From: Komagataeibacter nataicola
Lineage (GTDB): Bacteria > Pseudomonadota > Alphaproteobacteria > Acetobacterales > Acetobacteraceae
Direction of reading: 5' to 3'
Assembly (NCBI RefSeq): GCF_003207795.1
Contig: NZ_NIRT01000002.1
Coordinates: 124,001-188,000, forward strand
Length of the DNA stretch: 64,000 nt
A program made the translations under genes and the position numbers. This document shows, piece after piece, positions 16,832 through 27,583 of this stretch (its first letter is position 1; the number at the start of each line of letters is the position of its first letter). Below the pieces are notes generated by a model. It was not told where the DNA came from, ran no database searches, and saw only the letters and a program-made list of their open reading frames with translations.

Positions 16832-18193
16832 TCATGCCTTTTCGCGCGCGGGGGAGGATACCTGCCATTCAGCCGTGCGGGCGCCTGGCCCCCAGTAATT
16901 ATCCGGCAGGGGACGGCCCGGACGCAGGCCTGCCTGCACCACGATGCCTGCGAACACCAGCACCGACAGGCCCATCAGCACCGCACCCAATACGCCCGGC
17001 GCTCCATGGAACGCCAGCAGCGACAGCACGGTTCCGCCGACCGTCAGCCCGAAATGCAGGCGGCTTGCGCCCACCGGGGCCACATGGCCCACCATCTTGC
17101 CAATCCAGTAATAGAAACCTGCGAACAGCGCGAAAACGGCAGCATACAGCGTTGCGGCATGCACATCGGCCATGCCGCCGGGCCGCAGTGACATGACGGA
17201 GCCAGCCAGCAGCAGGGCAACAAAGCCCACCGCCCATTCCATCGGCACGGAGGCGCGCATGTGCCCCAGCCGCACCGTCTGCGCCCATGCCACCAGCACG
17301 ACCAGCACCGGCACCACGATCAGCCCGAGCTGCACCGCAGGCGAAGGAGCAGCCAGATGCGCAAGCCCGCCATGCAGCAGGTCATGCACCCATACGGAAC
17401 CGCCACCCACCGACATGACCACCAGCGCCCCCAGCACAAGGCGCGGCATCTGCAGCGGGCGGTCACAGAAGGTCTCGACAACCTGCGATACGATGCCGAT
17501 GGAAGGCAGCAGCAGCAGCGCGATCTCGGGGCCGGAAAAGGCATGCAGCAGCACATCGATATGGGTGGAGATATCGCCGCCCCCCAGCCAGATGCGCGTC
17601 AGCCCCCCCGCCATGACCGGCATGACCATGACCGCCATCATGCCCGCAAGCCCCTGCGCCCATACAAACAGGGGCAGGTCGCGCAGGCGCTGGCCCATCG
17701 GGCCCATGTTGAGCACGGTGGCCACCATGCAGATGCCCTGCATCAGCATGCCCAGGCACCAGCCCAGCAGCGCCAGCAGGGAAACCTGTGCGGGGAGTGC
17801 GGGCGAAAGCCCGGCCAGCACGGCCACGAAACTGGCCGCGACCAGCCCCCACCCCGCCAGCGCCAGACGCGGCAGCGCAAGCGCGCGGGCGCGCAGCAGC
17901 AGCGGCACGAACCAGTTGCCAAATCCGCCCGTAAGGGCTGGCAGCGCACAGAAAAAGACCATCATCATGCCATGGCGCCGCGCAATGCGCTCCATGGCGC
18001 CCGGGGTGTCGCCGCCGGCCCAGGCCTCGATCAGGGCATGGGGCAGCAGACCTGCCTGCAGCCCCACCGCCAGCAATCCGCCCACAAGACCCGCCACAAT
18101 GGCCATGACGAGGTACAGCATGCCGATGGTCCTGTAGCGACAGGCCACCGTGCCCTGCACCGCATCTGCCCCGAACTGTGTGCCTGTGGGCAT
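16832..18193 (-). CDS. Degenerate cytochrome c oxidase subunit I homologue lacking the oxygen-reduction centre
   Basis: The 453-residue polytopic protein is plainly homologous to COX subunit I: TIGMLYLVMAI at the start, HGMMMVFF..PALTGGFGNWFVPL in helix II, PLFVWA, LPSIGIVS and FAGFYYWIGKM. By hand alignment the low-spin heme ligands are kept (His74, His345). The heme a3 ligand is Asp343, the CuB His of HPEVY is Gly221 and its cross-linked Tyr is Ala225, and the His-His pair is His270-Asp271. The D-channel Asp of the helix-III entry and the K-channel Lys are also gone (Val299). Oxygen reduction is therefore not expected. The open frame is intact. ATG at 18193 has GGGAG at ideal spacing. No subunit II or III gene is nearby; ctaB follows. 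Confidence 0.85.
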   Translation of the reverse strand: MPTGTQFGADAVQGTVACRYRTIGMLYLVMAIVAGLVGGLLAVGLQAGLLPHALIEAWAGGDTPGAMERIARRHGMMMVFFCALPALTGGFGNWFVPLLLRARALALPRLALAGWGLVAASFVAVLAGLSPALPAQVSLLALLGWCLGMLMQGICMVATVLNMGPMGQRLRDLPLFVWAQGLAGMMAVMVMPVMAGGLTRIWLGGGDISTHIDVLLHAFSGPEIALLLLPSIGIVSQVVETFCDRPLQMPRLVLGALVVMSVGGGSVWVHDLLHGGLAHLAAPSPAVQLGLIVVPVLVVLVAWAQTVRLGHMRASVPMEWAVGFVALLLAGSVMSLRPGGMADVHAATLYAAVFALFAGFYYWIGKMVGHVAPVGASRLHFGLTVGGTVLSLLAFHGAPGVLGAVLMGLSVLVFAGIVVQAGLRPGRPLPDNYWGPGARTAEWQVSSPAREKA

Positions 18194-18322
18194 ACGATGT
18201 ACTCCCTGCTGCCATGCGCCGGTTATGGCATGGCCAATCGTTACCATGATTTCATCATATACCGCGACTTATACACAAAAACGACCCTGTGGGCCGCCTG
18301 TGTGGTCGCGCAATTGTCATTT

Positions 18323-18347
18323 CAGCCCTGCCGCTGGGGCAGGGCTG
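18323..18347 (-). terminator. GC-rich stem-loop between pmtA and the COX I-like gene
   Basis: A 10-bp perfect stem (CAGCCCTGCC against GGCAGGGCTG) with a five-base loop lies just after the pmtA stop. No T tract follows on the minus strand, so termination may be factor-assisted or only partial. Confidence 0.5.
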
Positions 18348-18359
18348 TGCCTGCGTGGT

Positions 18360-19073
18360 TCAGGCCACCATCGGGCTGGCGCAGTCATCCGCCTCACGCT
18401 CGAGCGTGACGAGGGTGAACAGGCCCGCGGGGGGAACCGACTGCAGGGTGGCGCGGCGCAGGTCAGCAGGGGGCAGCAGGGATTCAATGGCGAAATCAGG
18501 ATGCCAGCCCAGCGAGTGCGAAGCCCGCGCCATGCCGCGCTCGACCGCAAGCCTGACCCCGCCTTCAGCAAGGAAATGGTTGACGAACAGGATATGCCCG
18601 CCCGGCTTGACCACGCGCTTGAGCTCGGCTAGCAGCGCGCGCGGGTGCGGCACCACCGAGGCCACGAACATGGCCACCGCAATATCGAACGCGCCATCCT
18701 CGAAGCCGGTGGCCTCGGCATCCATTTCAAGCAGGGCGTCGACATTGGACAGCTTCATGCGGGCCACGCGCTGGCGGGCGCGCTCGAGCATGTCACCCGA
18801 CAGGTCGATGCCGGTAATATGCTTGTCGGCCCGGTAATACGGCAGGGCAAGGCCGGTGCCCACGCCCACTTCCAGCACCCTGCCGCCAGGCAGACGGTTC
18901 ACCGCCTCGACCGCGCGCTTGCGGCCAAAGGCGGAAATGCTGCCAAACAGCGCATCATACACACTGGCCCAGCGGCGATAGGCCGCCTTGACCGCGTTTG
19001 CATCCATCGCGGAACGGGGGGACGGGATATCCACAACCCTCTCGGCGGCTTCATTGGGCAGGACATCGCTCAT
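18360..19073 (-). CDS. pmtA: Phosphatidylethanolamine N-methyltransferase (Rhodobacter-type PmtA)
   Basis: PmtA methylates phosphatidylethanolamine three times with S-adenosylmethionine to give phosphatidylcholine, a major lipid of acetic acid bacteria. The 237-residue protein has the Rossmann motif LEVGVGTGLALPYY and the pattern of the Rhodobacter-type soluble family: YRRWASVYDALFGSIS near residue 35, GIDLSGDMLERARQRV, AVAMFVASVVPHP and LKPGGHILFVNHF-like KPGGHILFVNHFLAEGG. It is not a membrane-type Opi3 enzyme. ATG at 19073 is preceded by GGGAG. A stem-loop separates it from the COX I-like gene. A general ubiquinone-type methyltransferase is the only realistic alternative. Confidence 0.88.
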   Translation of the reverse strand: MSDVLPNEAAERVVDIPSPRSAMDANAVKAAYRRWASVYDALFGSISAFGRKRAVEAVNRLPGGRVLEVGVGTGLALPYYRADKHITGIDLSGDMLERARQRVARMKLSNVDALLEMDAEATGFEDGAFDIAVAMFVASVVPHPRALLAELKRVVKPGGHILFVNHFLAEGGVRLAVERGMARASHSLGWHPDFAIESLLPPADLRRATLQSVPPAGLFTLVTLEREADDCASPMVA

Positions 19074-19296
19074 CGGGCTGCTCCCATGTCGTGGCCATGG
19101 AAAAGGGCATGGCCAGCCCCCTTCCGTGCTGCATCTGCCATGATCAAATCCGTCCCATCGTGCTGCATTACAATTCCACCTGACCTGCCCACGCGCCACA
19201 CGGCCCGCGCAACTGCCTGTAATCCCTATCCGGTGTCACGCCACAGGGCGCTACAGCCACGACCACCGTGCCTGTCATGAACACCGGTTCAATTCT

Positions 19297-20304
19297 CTAC
19301 GCGTTCACGCCGCCCGCGACCAGACGGGATGTGATGGCATCCCATATCAGGCCAGCGGTATTGATGCCGTCAAAACGGTCAATTTCCTGCAGGCCGGTAG
19401 GCGATGTGACATTGATCTCGGTCAACCATTCCCCGATCACGTCAATTCCAACAAAGATCAGCCCCTGCTCGCGCAGCATCGGGCCGATCGTGTCGCAGAT
19501 CTCACGGTCGCGCGCGGTCAGTTCCGCCCGCACGGGTTTGCCACCCACATGCATGTTCGAGCGTGTCTCGCCCTCGGCGGGGATGCGGTCGATCGCGCCT
19601 ACGGGCTGGCCATCAACGAGGATGATGCGCTTGTCACCCTTGCGCACGGCGGGTTCGTAGCGCTGGATCATCAGTGGCTCGCGCGAGCGGGCGAAGTGCA
19701 TTTCCAGCAGGGCGTTGAGGTTGGGGTCATCCTCGCGGATGCGGAACACACCGGCACCCCCGTTGCCAAACAGCGGCTTGACGATGATGTCGCGCCATTT
19801 CGCGCGGAATTCCAGAATCGCCTTCACATCCCATGTCACCAGCGTGGGGGGCATGAGGTCGGGATAATGCGTGACCAGGATCTTCTCGGGCGCGTTGCGC
19901 ACGGCAGCGGGGTTGTTCACCACCAGCGCGCGGTCCGGGCCAATGCCGTGGATATGCTCGAGAATATGGGTGGCGGTGATGTAGGCCATGTCGAATGGCG
20001 GGTCCTGGCGCATCAGGATCACGTCCATGCCTGCAAGGTCGATCACCTGCTCGGGGCCGAAGGTGGCATGGTCGCCCGCCCTGCGCTGCACCGTAACCGG
20101 GCGCGCGCGGGCGCTTACGCGGTCCGTGCGGTGGCCCTGCGGGCTGGCGCGCCCCTCGCTCAGGCTCAGCGCCTCGACCTGATAGACAAACAGCTCATGG
20201 CCTCTGGCCTGCGCCTCGAGCATCATGGCGAATGTCGAATCACCGTTGATGTCGATGGCACCAAGCGGGTCCATCTGGACGGCAACCTTCAGGGGGCGTG
20301 ACAT
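19297..20304 (-). CDS. gshB: Glutathione synthetase
   Basis: GshB is the ATP-grasp enzyme that joins gamma-glutamylcysteine and glycine. The 335-residue length fits the family. It starts [19 protein letters not shown], and carries the family segments [51 protein letters not shown] (ATP-grasp loop) and [16 protein letters not shown] near the end, where metal and substrate are bound. About 50 residues after the start an extra R-rich insert ([20 protein letters not shown]) enlarges the N-terminal domain slightly. It stands between pmtA and greB with gaps of 223 and 112 bases in which nothing further was recognised. Confidence 0.96.
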   Translation of the reverse strand: MSRPLKVAVQMDPLGAIDINGDSTFAMMLEAQARGHELFVYQVEALSLSEGRASPQGHRTDRVSARARPVTVQRRAGDHATFGPEQVIDLAGMDVILMRQDPPFDMAYITATHILEHIHGIGPDRALVVNNPAAVRNAPEKILVTHYPDLMPPTLVTWDVKAILEFRAKWRDIIVKPLFGNGGAGVFRIREDDPNLNALLEMHFARSREPLMIQRYEPAVRKGDKRIILVDGQPVGAIDRIPAEGETRSNMHVGGKPVRAELTARDREICDTIGPMLREQGLIFVGIDVIGEWLTEINVTSPTGLQEIDRFDGINTAGLIWDAITSRLVAGGVNA

Positions 20305-20416
20305 AGGATCAGTTTCTCCGCGCGGAACAGGTCCGGTTCGAGCCGACGGTAACAAAGGGCAACCATCAGCAGCCAAATGTCATAATATGCCTTCCGCCCC
20401 ACGGCCAGCCCCCCTT

Positions 20417-20940
<524 letters not shown>

Positions 20941-20947
<7 letters not shown>

Positions 20948-21834
20948 CGCGCCACCGTCATGCGGATATGCCCTTCCATCTTCTGGCCAGGTGCCAGCAC
21001 GCGCACGCCGCTATCGGCAATGGCCATGCGGTTGAAGCCATCATTCATGTTGCTGACCGGCTCCAGCCCGATATAGGGCTGGCCGGGCGGCGTAAACAGC
21101 ACCAGATGGCGCAGTTCGGGGCTGCCCTCGAGCGTCAGGGCATAGCCCTCGCGCGGCCAGCGCAGGAAGGCGCTGCCCGACCAGCCAGCGTAGCAGTTGT
21201 CGATGGCTGCCTCCCCCACGTCACGCATATGGGCGAATGACCACTGCCCCTCCGCCGGGATGCGCAGAAGCGGCAGGTGATCGGGCGCGCTGGTCCATAC
21301 ACTGCTGGCCGCGAACCCGACCCTGAGCCCGGCATGACGGGGAAAATACGGATGAAACCCCATGCCCACCGGCTGGCTGCGGGTATCGGTGTTCTCGATC
21401 AGGATGCCAATCGAAAGCCCGGCCTCACGCAGGTCATAGCGCAGCTGGGCGCGGTAGCTGAACGGCCATTCTCCCCCGCGCGGGCCAAGGGGAGCGTAGT
21501 CGAGCGAGAGTGTTGCGCTACTGTCGGACAGCATGGCGATTCGCCACCGGTGCTGCCAGCCATTGCCATGAATGGCGCAGTTCTCGCCCGCAAAATTGGG
21601 GGTGAGGTGATAATCCACCCCCTCGAAACGGAACTGGTCGCCCGCTACCCGGTTGGAAAACGGCACGAGCGGATACCCCGCCACGGCGCGCCCGTGCTGC
21701 GCCACAAGGTGAGGATCGGCCACCGGGCGCAGGAAATCCATCGTGCCGCTGCGCCAGAAGGCGATGCTGCCGCCCATGTCGGGCAGCAGGCCGAGGCGGG
21801 CGGCTCCGGCGGTAAGTTCCAGCGTTGCGGACAT
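20941..21834 (-). CDS. Aldose 1-epimerase family protein
   Basis: Members interconvert alpha and beta anomers of hexoses or bind related sugar phosphates. The 297-residue protein has the family N-terminus LLPDMGGSIAFWR, the VPFSNRVAGDQFRFEG segment, GENCAIHGNGWQHRW with the catalytic-type His, and MGFHPYFPRH. The downstream FTPPGQPYIGLEPVSNMNDGFNR stretch is characteristic of the Gal mutarotase superfamily, with Glu as the candidate base. ATG at 21834 gives the normal N-terminus but has a weak ribosome-binding site; ATG at 21867, eleven codons upstream, is an alternative and would leave only four bases after the uvrB stop. It precedes and overlaps greB. Confidence 0.88.
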
Positions 21835-21871
21835 CTCGCGTTCATGCTGCCCCGCGCATGGCGGCATGGCC

Positions 21872-24115
<2,244 letters not shown>

Positions 24116-24184
24116 GGCTACACCAAGTGGGGCGCCACCGGCCATGGCGCAAGGGCCATGGCCGGTGGCTTTCCGCCCTCCCCT

Positions 24185-25576
24185 TTAATGCTGCGCGCCA
24201 AGCGGCGGCGGCACGCGGGCCGCGCGCAGGGCTTCGGCCTGACGCGTGGCAAGGGCCGCCTCGCTGAAGTCGCCTGCAAGTTCCTGGAACAGCGCATGCC
24301 AGTTCACCTTGGCCTTGAGCCGCAGGAACACGCTGCCCAGCCCCACGGCGGAGCGGTCAACCAGCACGAATTCACGCGGAGGCTGCACGCCGCCGGTGCG
24401 CTTGAGGCCGTTATAGACCCGCTCGGCCACGGCGCGGCCGTATTGCGGGTCGTTATCTTCCTGAATGAAGCGCTCGCGGTCATCGAGCAGCGGGCCGTAG
24501 ATGAAGCGCGCCCACTCATTGAGCACCCGCACCGTATCACGCGACAGGTTGACAAAGCCCCATGCCTCGTAAGCCTGCATGGCCAGATCCTCGTCATCCG
24601 TCTCGATTGCCTTGTGCAGATCGATGATGCCCTGCACGAAACGCGGGCGGAAAATGCGGATGGCGCCAAAGTCGAGCAGGTTGATGCCGTAATCATCGCG
24701 TATGGTGAAATTGCCCATATGCGGGTCGCCATGGATCACGCCATAGCGGTACAGCGGCGCATACCACGCGCGGAACAGGGCGCGCGCCATGCTGTTGCGC
24801 TGCTCCTGCGTGGGGTTGGCGTCGAGCACCTTCTGCAGGCCCTGACCGTTGACCCATTCCATGGTCAGCAGGCGGGTCGTGCACAGGCTGTCGATGGGTT
24901 CGGGAATGGTCACATCGGGCCAGTCCGCCATCATGATGCGATACAGCCGCATGTTGGCGGCCTCGCGCTGGTAGTCGAGTTCCTCGTACAGGCGGTCCTG
25001 CAGTTCCTCGAGCACGTCATCCTGGCAGATGGTGCTGTCGAGGCGATAGAACAGACCCACGGCCATGCGGAACTGGCGCAGATCGGACTCGACGGTTGAT
25101 TTCATGTCCGGGTATTGCAGCTTGCACGCCACCTGCCGCCCGTCGGGCAGCACCGCGCGATGCACCTGCCCAAGGCTTGCCGCAGCCGAGGCCGTGCGGT
25201 CGAACGAGCGGAAGTTACGCTCCCAGTTCGGGCCGAGTTCGGCGGCCATGCGGCGGCGCACGAAGGTCCAGCCCATGGGTGGCGCGTTGGCCTGAAGCTG
25301 GGCCAGTTCCTTGGCATATTCCTCGGGCAGGGCGCCGGGAATGGTGGAAAGAAGCTGCGCGCCCTTCATCAGCGGGCCTTTAAGCCCGCCGAGCACGCTT
25401 TTCAGGTCCTCGGCATGCACATTCTGATTGGAGCGGAAGCCCATCTTGTGCCCGGCAATGCGCGCGGCAATGCCGCCCACCGTGCCCGAGGTGCGCACCA
25501 TGCGGCGGAATTCACCAAACAGGCCGGTATTATCGAGATTCCGTTCATCCGCCACGTCAGACACGCTCCAGTTCAT
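24185..25576 (-). CDS. ABC1/UbiB family atypical kinase
   Basis: The 463-residue protein belongs to the ADCK/UbiB atypical kinases that support ubiquinone biosynthesis or lipid handling. It shows the family landmarks: LKGPLMKGAQLLSTIPGALP (variant of the KxGQ segment), SLGQVHRAVLPDGRQVACKLQYP with the lysine, EELDYQREAANM, GVIHGDPHMGNF (catalytic loop) and LLDFGAIR (metal-binding DFG). The C-terminus lacks the two transmembrane helices of E. coli UbiB, so it is closer to the soluble ABC1 group. Its start lies 20 bases inside the pepF coding end, implying one transcript and coupled translation. Confidence 0.92.
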   Translation of the reverse strand: MNWSVSDVADERNLDNTGLFGEFRRMVRTSGTVGGIAARIAGHKMGFRSNQNVHAEDLKSVLGGLKGPLMKGAQLLSTIPGALPEEYAKELAQLQANAPPMGWTFVRRRMAAELGPNWERNFRSFDRTASAAASLGQVHRAVLPDGRQVACKLQYPDMKSTVESDLRQFRMAVGLFYRLDSTICQDDVLEELQDRLYEELDYQREAANMRLYRIMMADWPDVTIPEPIDSLCTTRLLTMEWVNGQGLQKVLDANPTQEQRNSMARALFRAWYAPLYRYGVIHGDPHMGNFTIRDDYGINLLDFGAIRIFRPRFVQGIIDLHKAIETDDEDLAMQAYEAWGFVNLSRDTVRVLNEWARFIYGPLLDDRERFIQEDNDPQYGRAVAERVYNGLKRTGGVQPPREFVLVDRSAVGLGSVFLRLKAKVNWHALFQELAGDFSEAALATRQAEALRAARVPPPLGAQH

Positions 25577-27392
25577 CTATAAATCCGGCGATCACATCCA
25601 GCCCCTTCTGCCAGAAACCCGGATCGGCCGCATCCAGCCCGAAGGGGGCCAGCAGTTCGCGGTGCCGCAGGGTTCCACCAGCCTTGAGCATGTCGAGATA
25701 CTTGTCCTGAAAACCAGGGTGCCCGGACCGGAACACCCCGTATAGCGCGTTTACCAGGCAATCGCCAAAGGCATAGGCATACACATAAAATGGTGAATGG
25801 ATGAAATGCGGAACATATGTCCAGTACACATCATAATCTGGCGTGAAGTTGAAGGCGGGGCCAAGGCTCTCGGCCTGGGTCTGGCGCCAGATCTCGCCAA
25901 TGCGCGCGGGGAGCAGTTCACCCTTGCGGCGCTCCTCATGCACCAGCATCTCGAAGCGGTAGAACGCGATCTGACGCACCACGGTGTTGAGCATGTCCTC
26001 CACCTTGGCGGCCAGCATCAGCCTGCGCCGGGCCGGGTCGGTCTGGGCATCGAGCAGGGCGCGGAAGGTCAGCATCTCGCCAAACACGCTGGCGGTCTCG
26101 GCCAGGGTGAGCGGCGTGCTGGACATGAGGTAGCCCTGCCTGCCCGCCAGCACCTGATGCACGCCGTGACCGAGTTCATGCGCCAGCGTCATCACATCGC
26201 GCGTGCGGCCACGGTAGTTGAGCAGCAGATAGGGGTGGACGGACGGCACGGTGGGGTGGGCAAACGCGCCTGACGCCTTGCCCGGCACGGGCGGCGCGTC
26301 GATCCACGCATGATCGAAGAACTGACTGGCCACTTCGCCCATGCGCGGGTCAAAGCCTTCATAGGCGCCGAGTACCTGTTTCGTCGCCTCCGCCCAGGGA
26401 ATCAGCGGTTCATCCTGCGTGGTCAGGGGCGCGTTGCGGTCCCAGTATTCCAGCTTTTCAAGGCCGAGCCATTTGGCCTTGAGCGCATAATAGCGGTGCG
26501 ACAGGCGGGGATAGGCTTCGGTCACGGCCTGCACCAGCGCGTCCACCACCTCGTCTTCCACCATGTTGGCGCAGTTGCGCGCCGATGTGGGGCGCGGGTA
26601 ATGGCGCAGCCCGTCCATGATGGCCTTGTCCTTGGCCAGCGTGTTGGTAACGAGCGAGAACAGCTTCACGTTCTGGCCCAGCGTCTCGCCAATGGCGCCC
26701 GCCGCCGTGGCGCGCTGCTTGCGGTCTGGACTGGACATGGTGTCGAGCGCATTGCCCAGCGTGACCTGCTCGCCGCCAAGGCGCACGCGCAGACCGGCCA
26801 TCGTCTCGTCAAACAGGCGGTTCCACGCCGCGGCCCCGGTGACCGATTTCTCGTGCAGGACCGCCTCGACCTCATCGGAAAGCTGATAGGGGCGGAACAC
26901 CCGCAGGTCGCGCAGGAAAGGCGCCCAGTGCGCCAGCGCCGGGTCGCTCATCTGGGCTGCCAGCACTCCATCGTCAATGCGGTTGATCTCGAGCGTGAAG
27001 AACAGCAGGTGGGTGGAAATTGTGGTCAGCCGCTCATTGACCGACTGCGCGAACCGCGCCACGCCTGAATCAGACGTATTGGCCGCGAACAGAAGCTGGG
27101 CATATGACCCCGCCCGGCCCAGCACCTCGTCAATGCGCTGATATTCGGCAATGGCCTGTGCAAGTTCCGCCCCCGGCAGACCGGCCAGCCTGCCCTGCCA
27201 TGCATTGCTGAAGGCCTGCGCATCGGCCTCGGCCTGATCGAGGTCGGTAGCCAGTTCGGGGGCATCCGGCCCGGCATACAGGTCCGACAGATCCCACCGC
27301 GGCAGGCCGGCAAGGCCAGTCGTGGTTGCGGGGGCCTGGGCATCAGCGCTGCGCGGGGCAGACGGGGAGGCGGGAAAATTCGCTTTGAACAT
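25557..27392 (-). CDS. pepF: Oligoendopeptidase F (M3B family)
   Basis: PepF is a cytoplasmic zinc endopeptidase that degrades short peptides. The roughly 611-residue protein has the zinc site HELGHGVHQ in LAHELGHGVHQVLA, followed by the LTLAETASVFGEMLTF helix that carries the third ligand, and FHPDY-type C-terminal family segments (YWTYVPHFIHSPFYVYAYAFG). ATG at 27392 starts MFKANFPASP; ATG at 27410 would add six residues and cannot be ruled out. The N-terminal 35 residues are A/P/S-rich. The end overlaps the UbiB-like gene by 20 bases. A stem-loop separates it from gltB upstream. Confidence 0.96.
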   Translation of the reverse strand: MFKANFPASPSAPRSADAQAPATTTGLAGLPRWDLSDLYAGPDAPELATDLDQAEADAQAFSNAWQGRLAGLPGAELAQAIAEYQRIDEVLGRAGSYAQLLFAANTSDSGVARFAQSVNERLTTISTHLLFFTLEINRIDDGVLAAQMSDPALAHWAPFLRDLRVFRPYQLSDEVEAVLHEKSVTGAAAWNRLFDETMAGLRVRLGGEQVTLGNALDTMSSPDRKQRATAAGAIGETLGQNVKLFSLVTNTLAKDKAIMDGLRHYPRPTSARNCANMVEDEVVDALVQAVTEAYPRLSHRYYALKAKWLGLEKLEYWDRNAPLTTQDEPLIPWAEATKQVLGAYEGFDPRMGEVASQFFDHAWIDAPPVPGKASGAFAHPTVPSVHPYLLLNYRGRTRDVMTLAHELGHGVHQVLAGRQGYLMSSTPLTLAETASVFGEMLTFRALLDAQTDPARRRLMLAAKVEDMLNTVVRQIAFYRFEMLVHEERRKGELLPARIGEIWRQTQAESLGPAFNFTPDYDVYWTYVPHFIHSPFYVYAYAFGDCLVNALYGVFRSGHPGFQDKYLDMLKAGGTLRHRELLAPFGLDAADPGFWQKGLDVIAGFIDELERV

Positions 27393-27522
27393 AGATCGGG
27401 CACCAACCATCAGATCGGGCGAAGCCTGTGCACCGGCACCAGCCCCGCGATTCCATGATGTGAATCTAGTGCGTCACGCCCCGCTATGCGACCCCACTGC
27501 CCGATATTATGCCCCGAACGCA

Positions 27523-27554
27523 GGCGGGGCCGGACATTGCTGCCCGGCCCCGCC
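27523..27554 (-). terminator. GC-rich stem-loop between gltB and pepF
   Basis: An 11-bp perfect stem (GGCGGGGCCGG at 27523-27533, CCGGCCCCGCC at 27544-27554) with a ten-base loop lies about 30 bases after the gltB stop. No T tract follows on the minus strand, so it may be a rho-assisted or partial terminator of the gltDB transcript. Confidence 0.6.
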
Positions 27555-27583
27555 GTTGTGTAACCCGATAAAAACCGCCCGGC

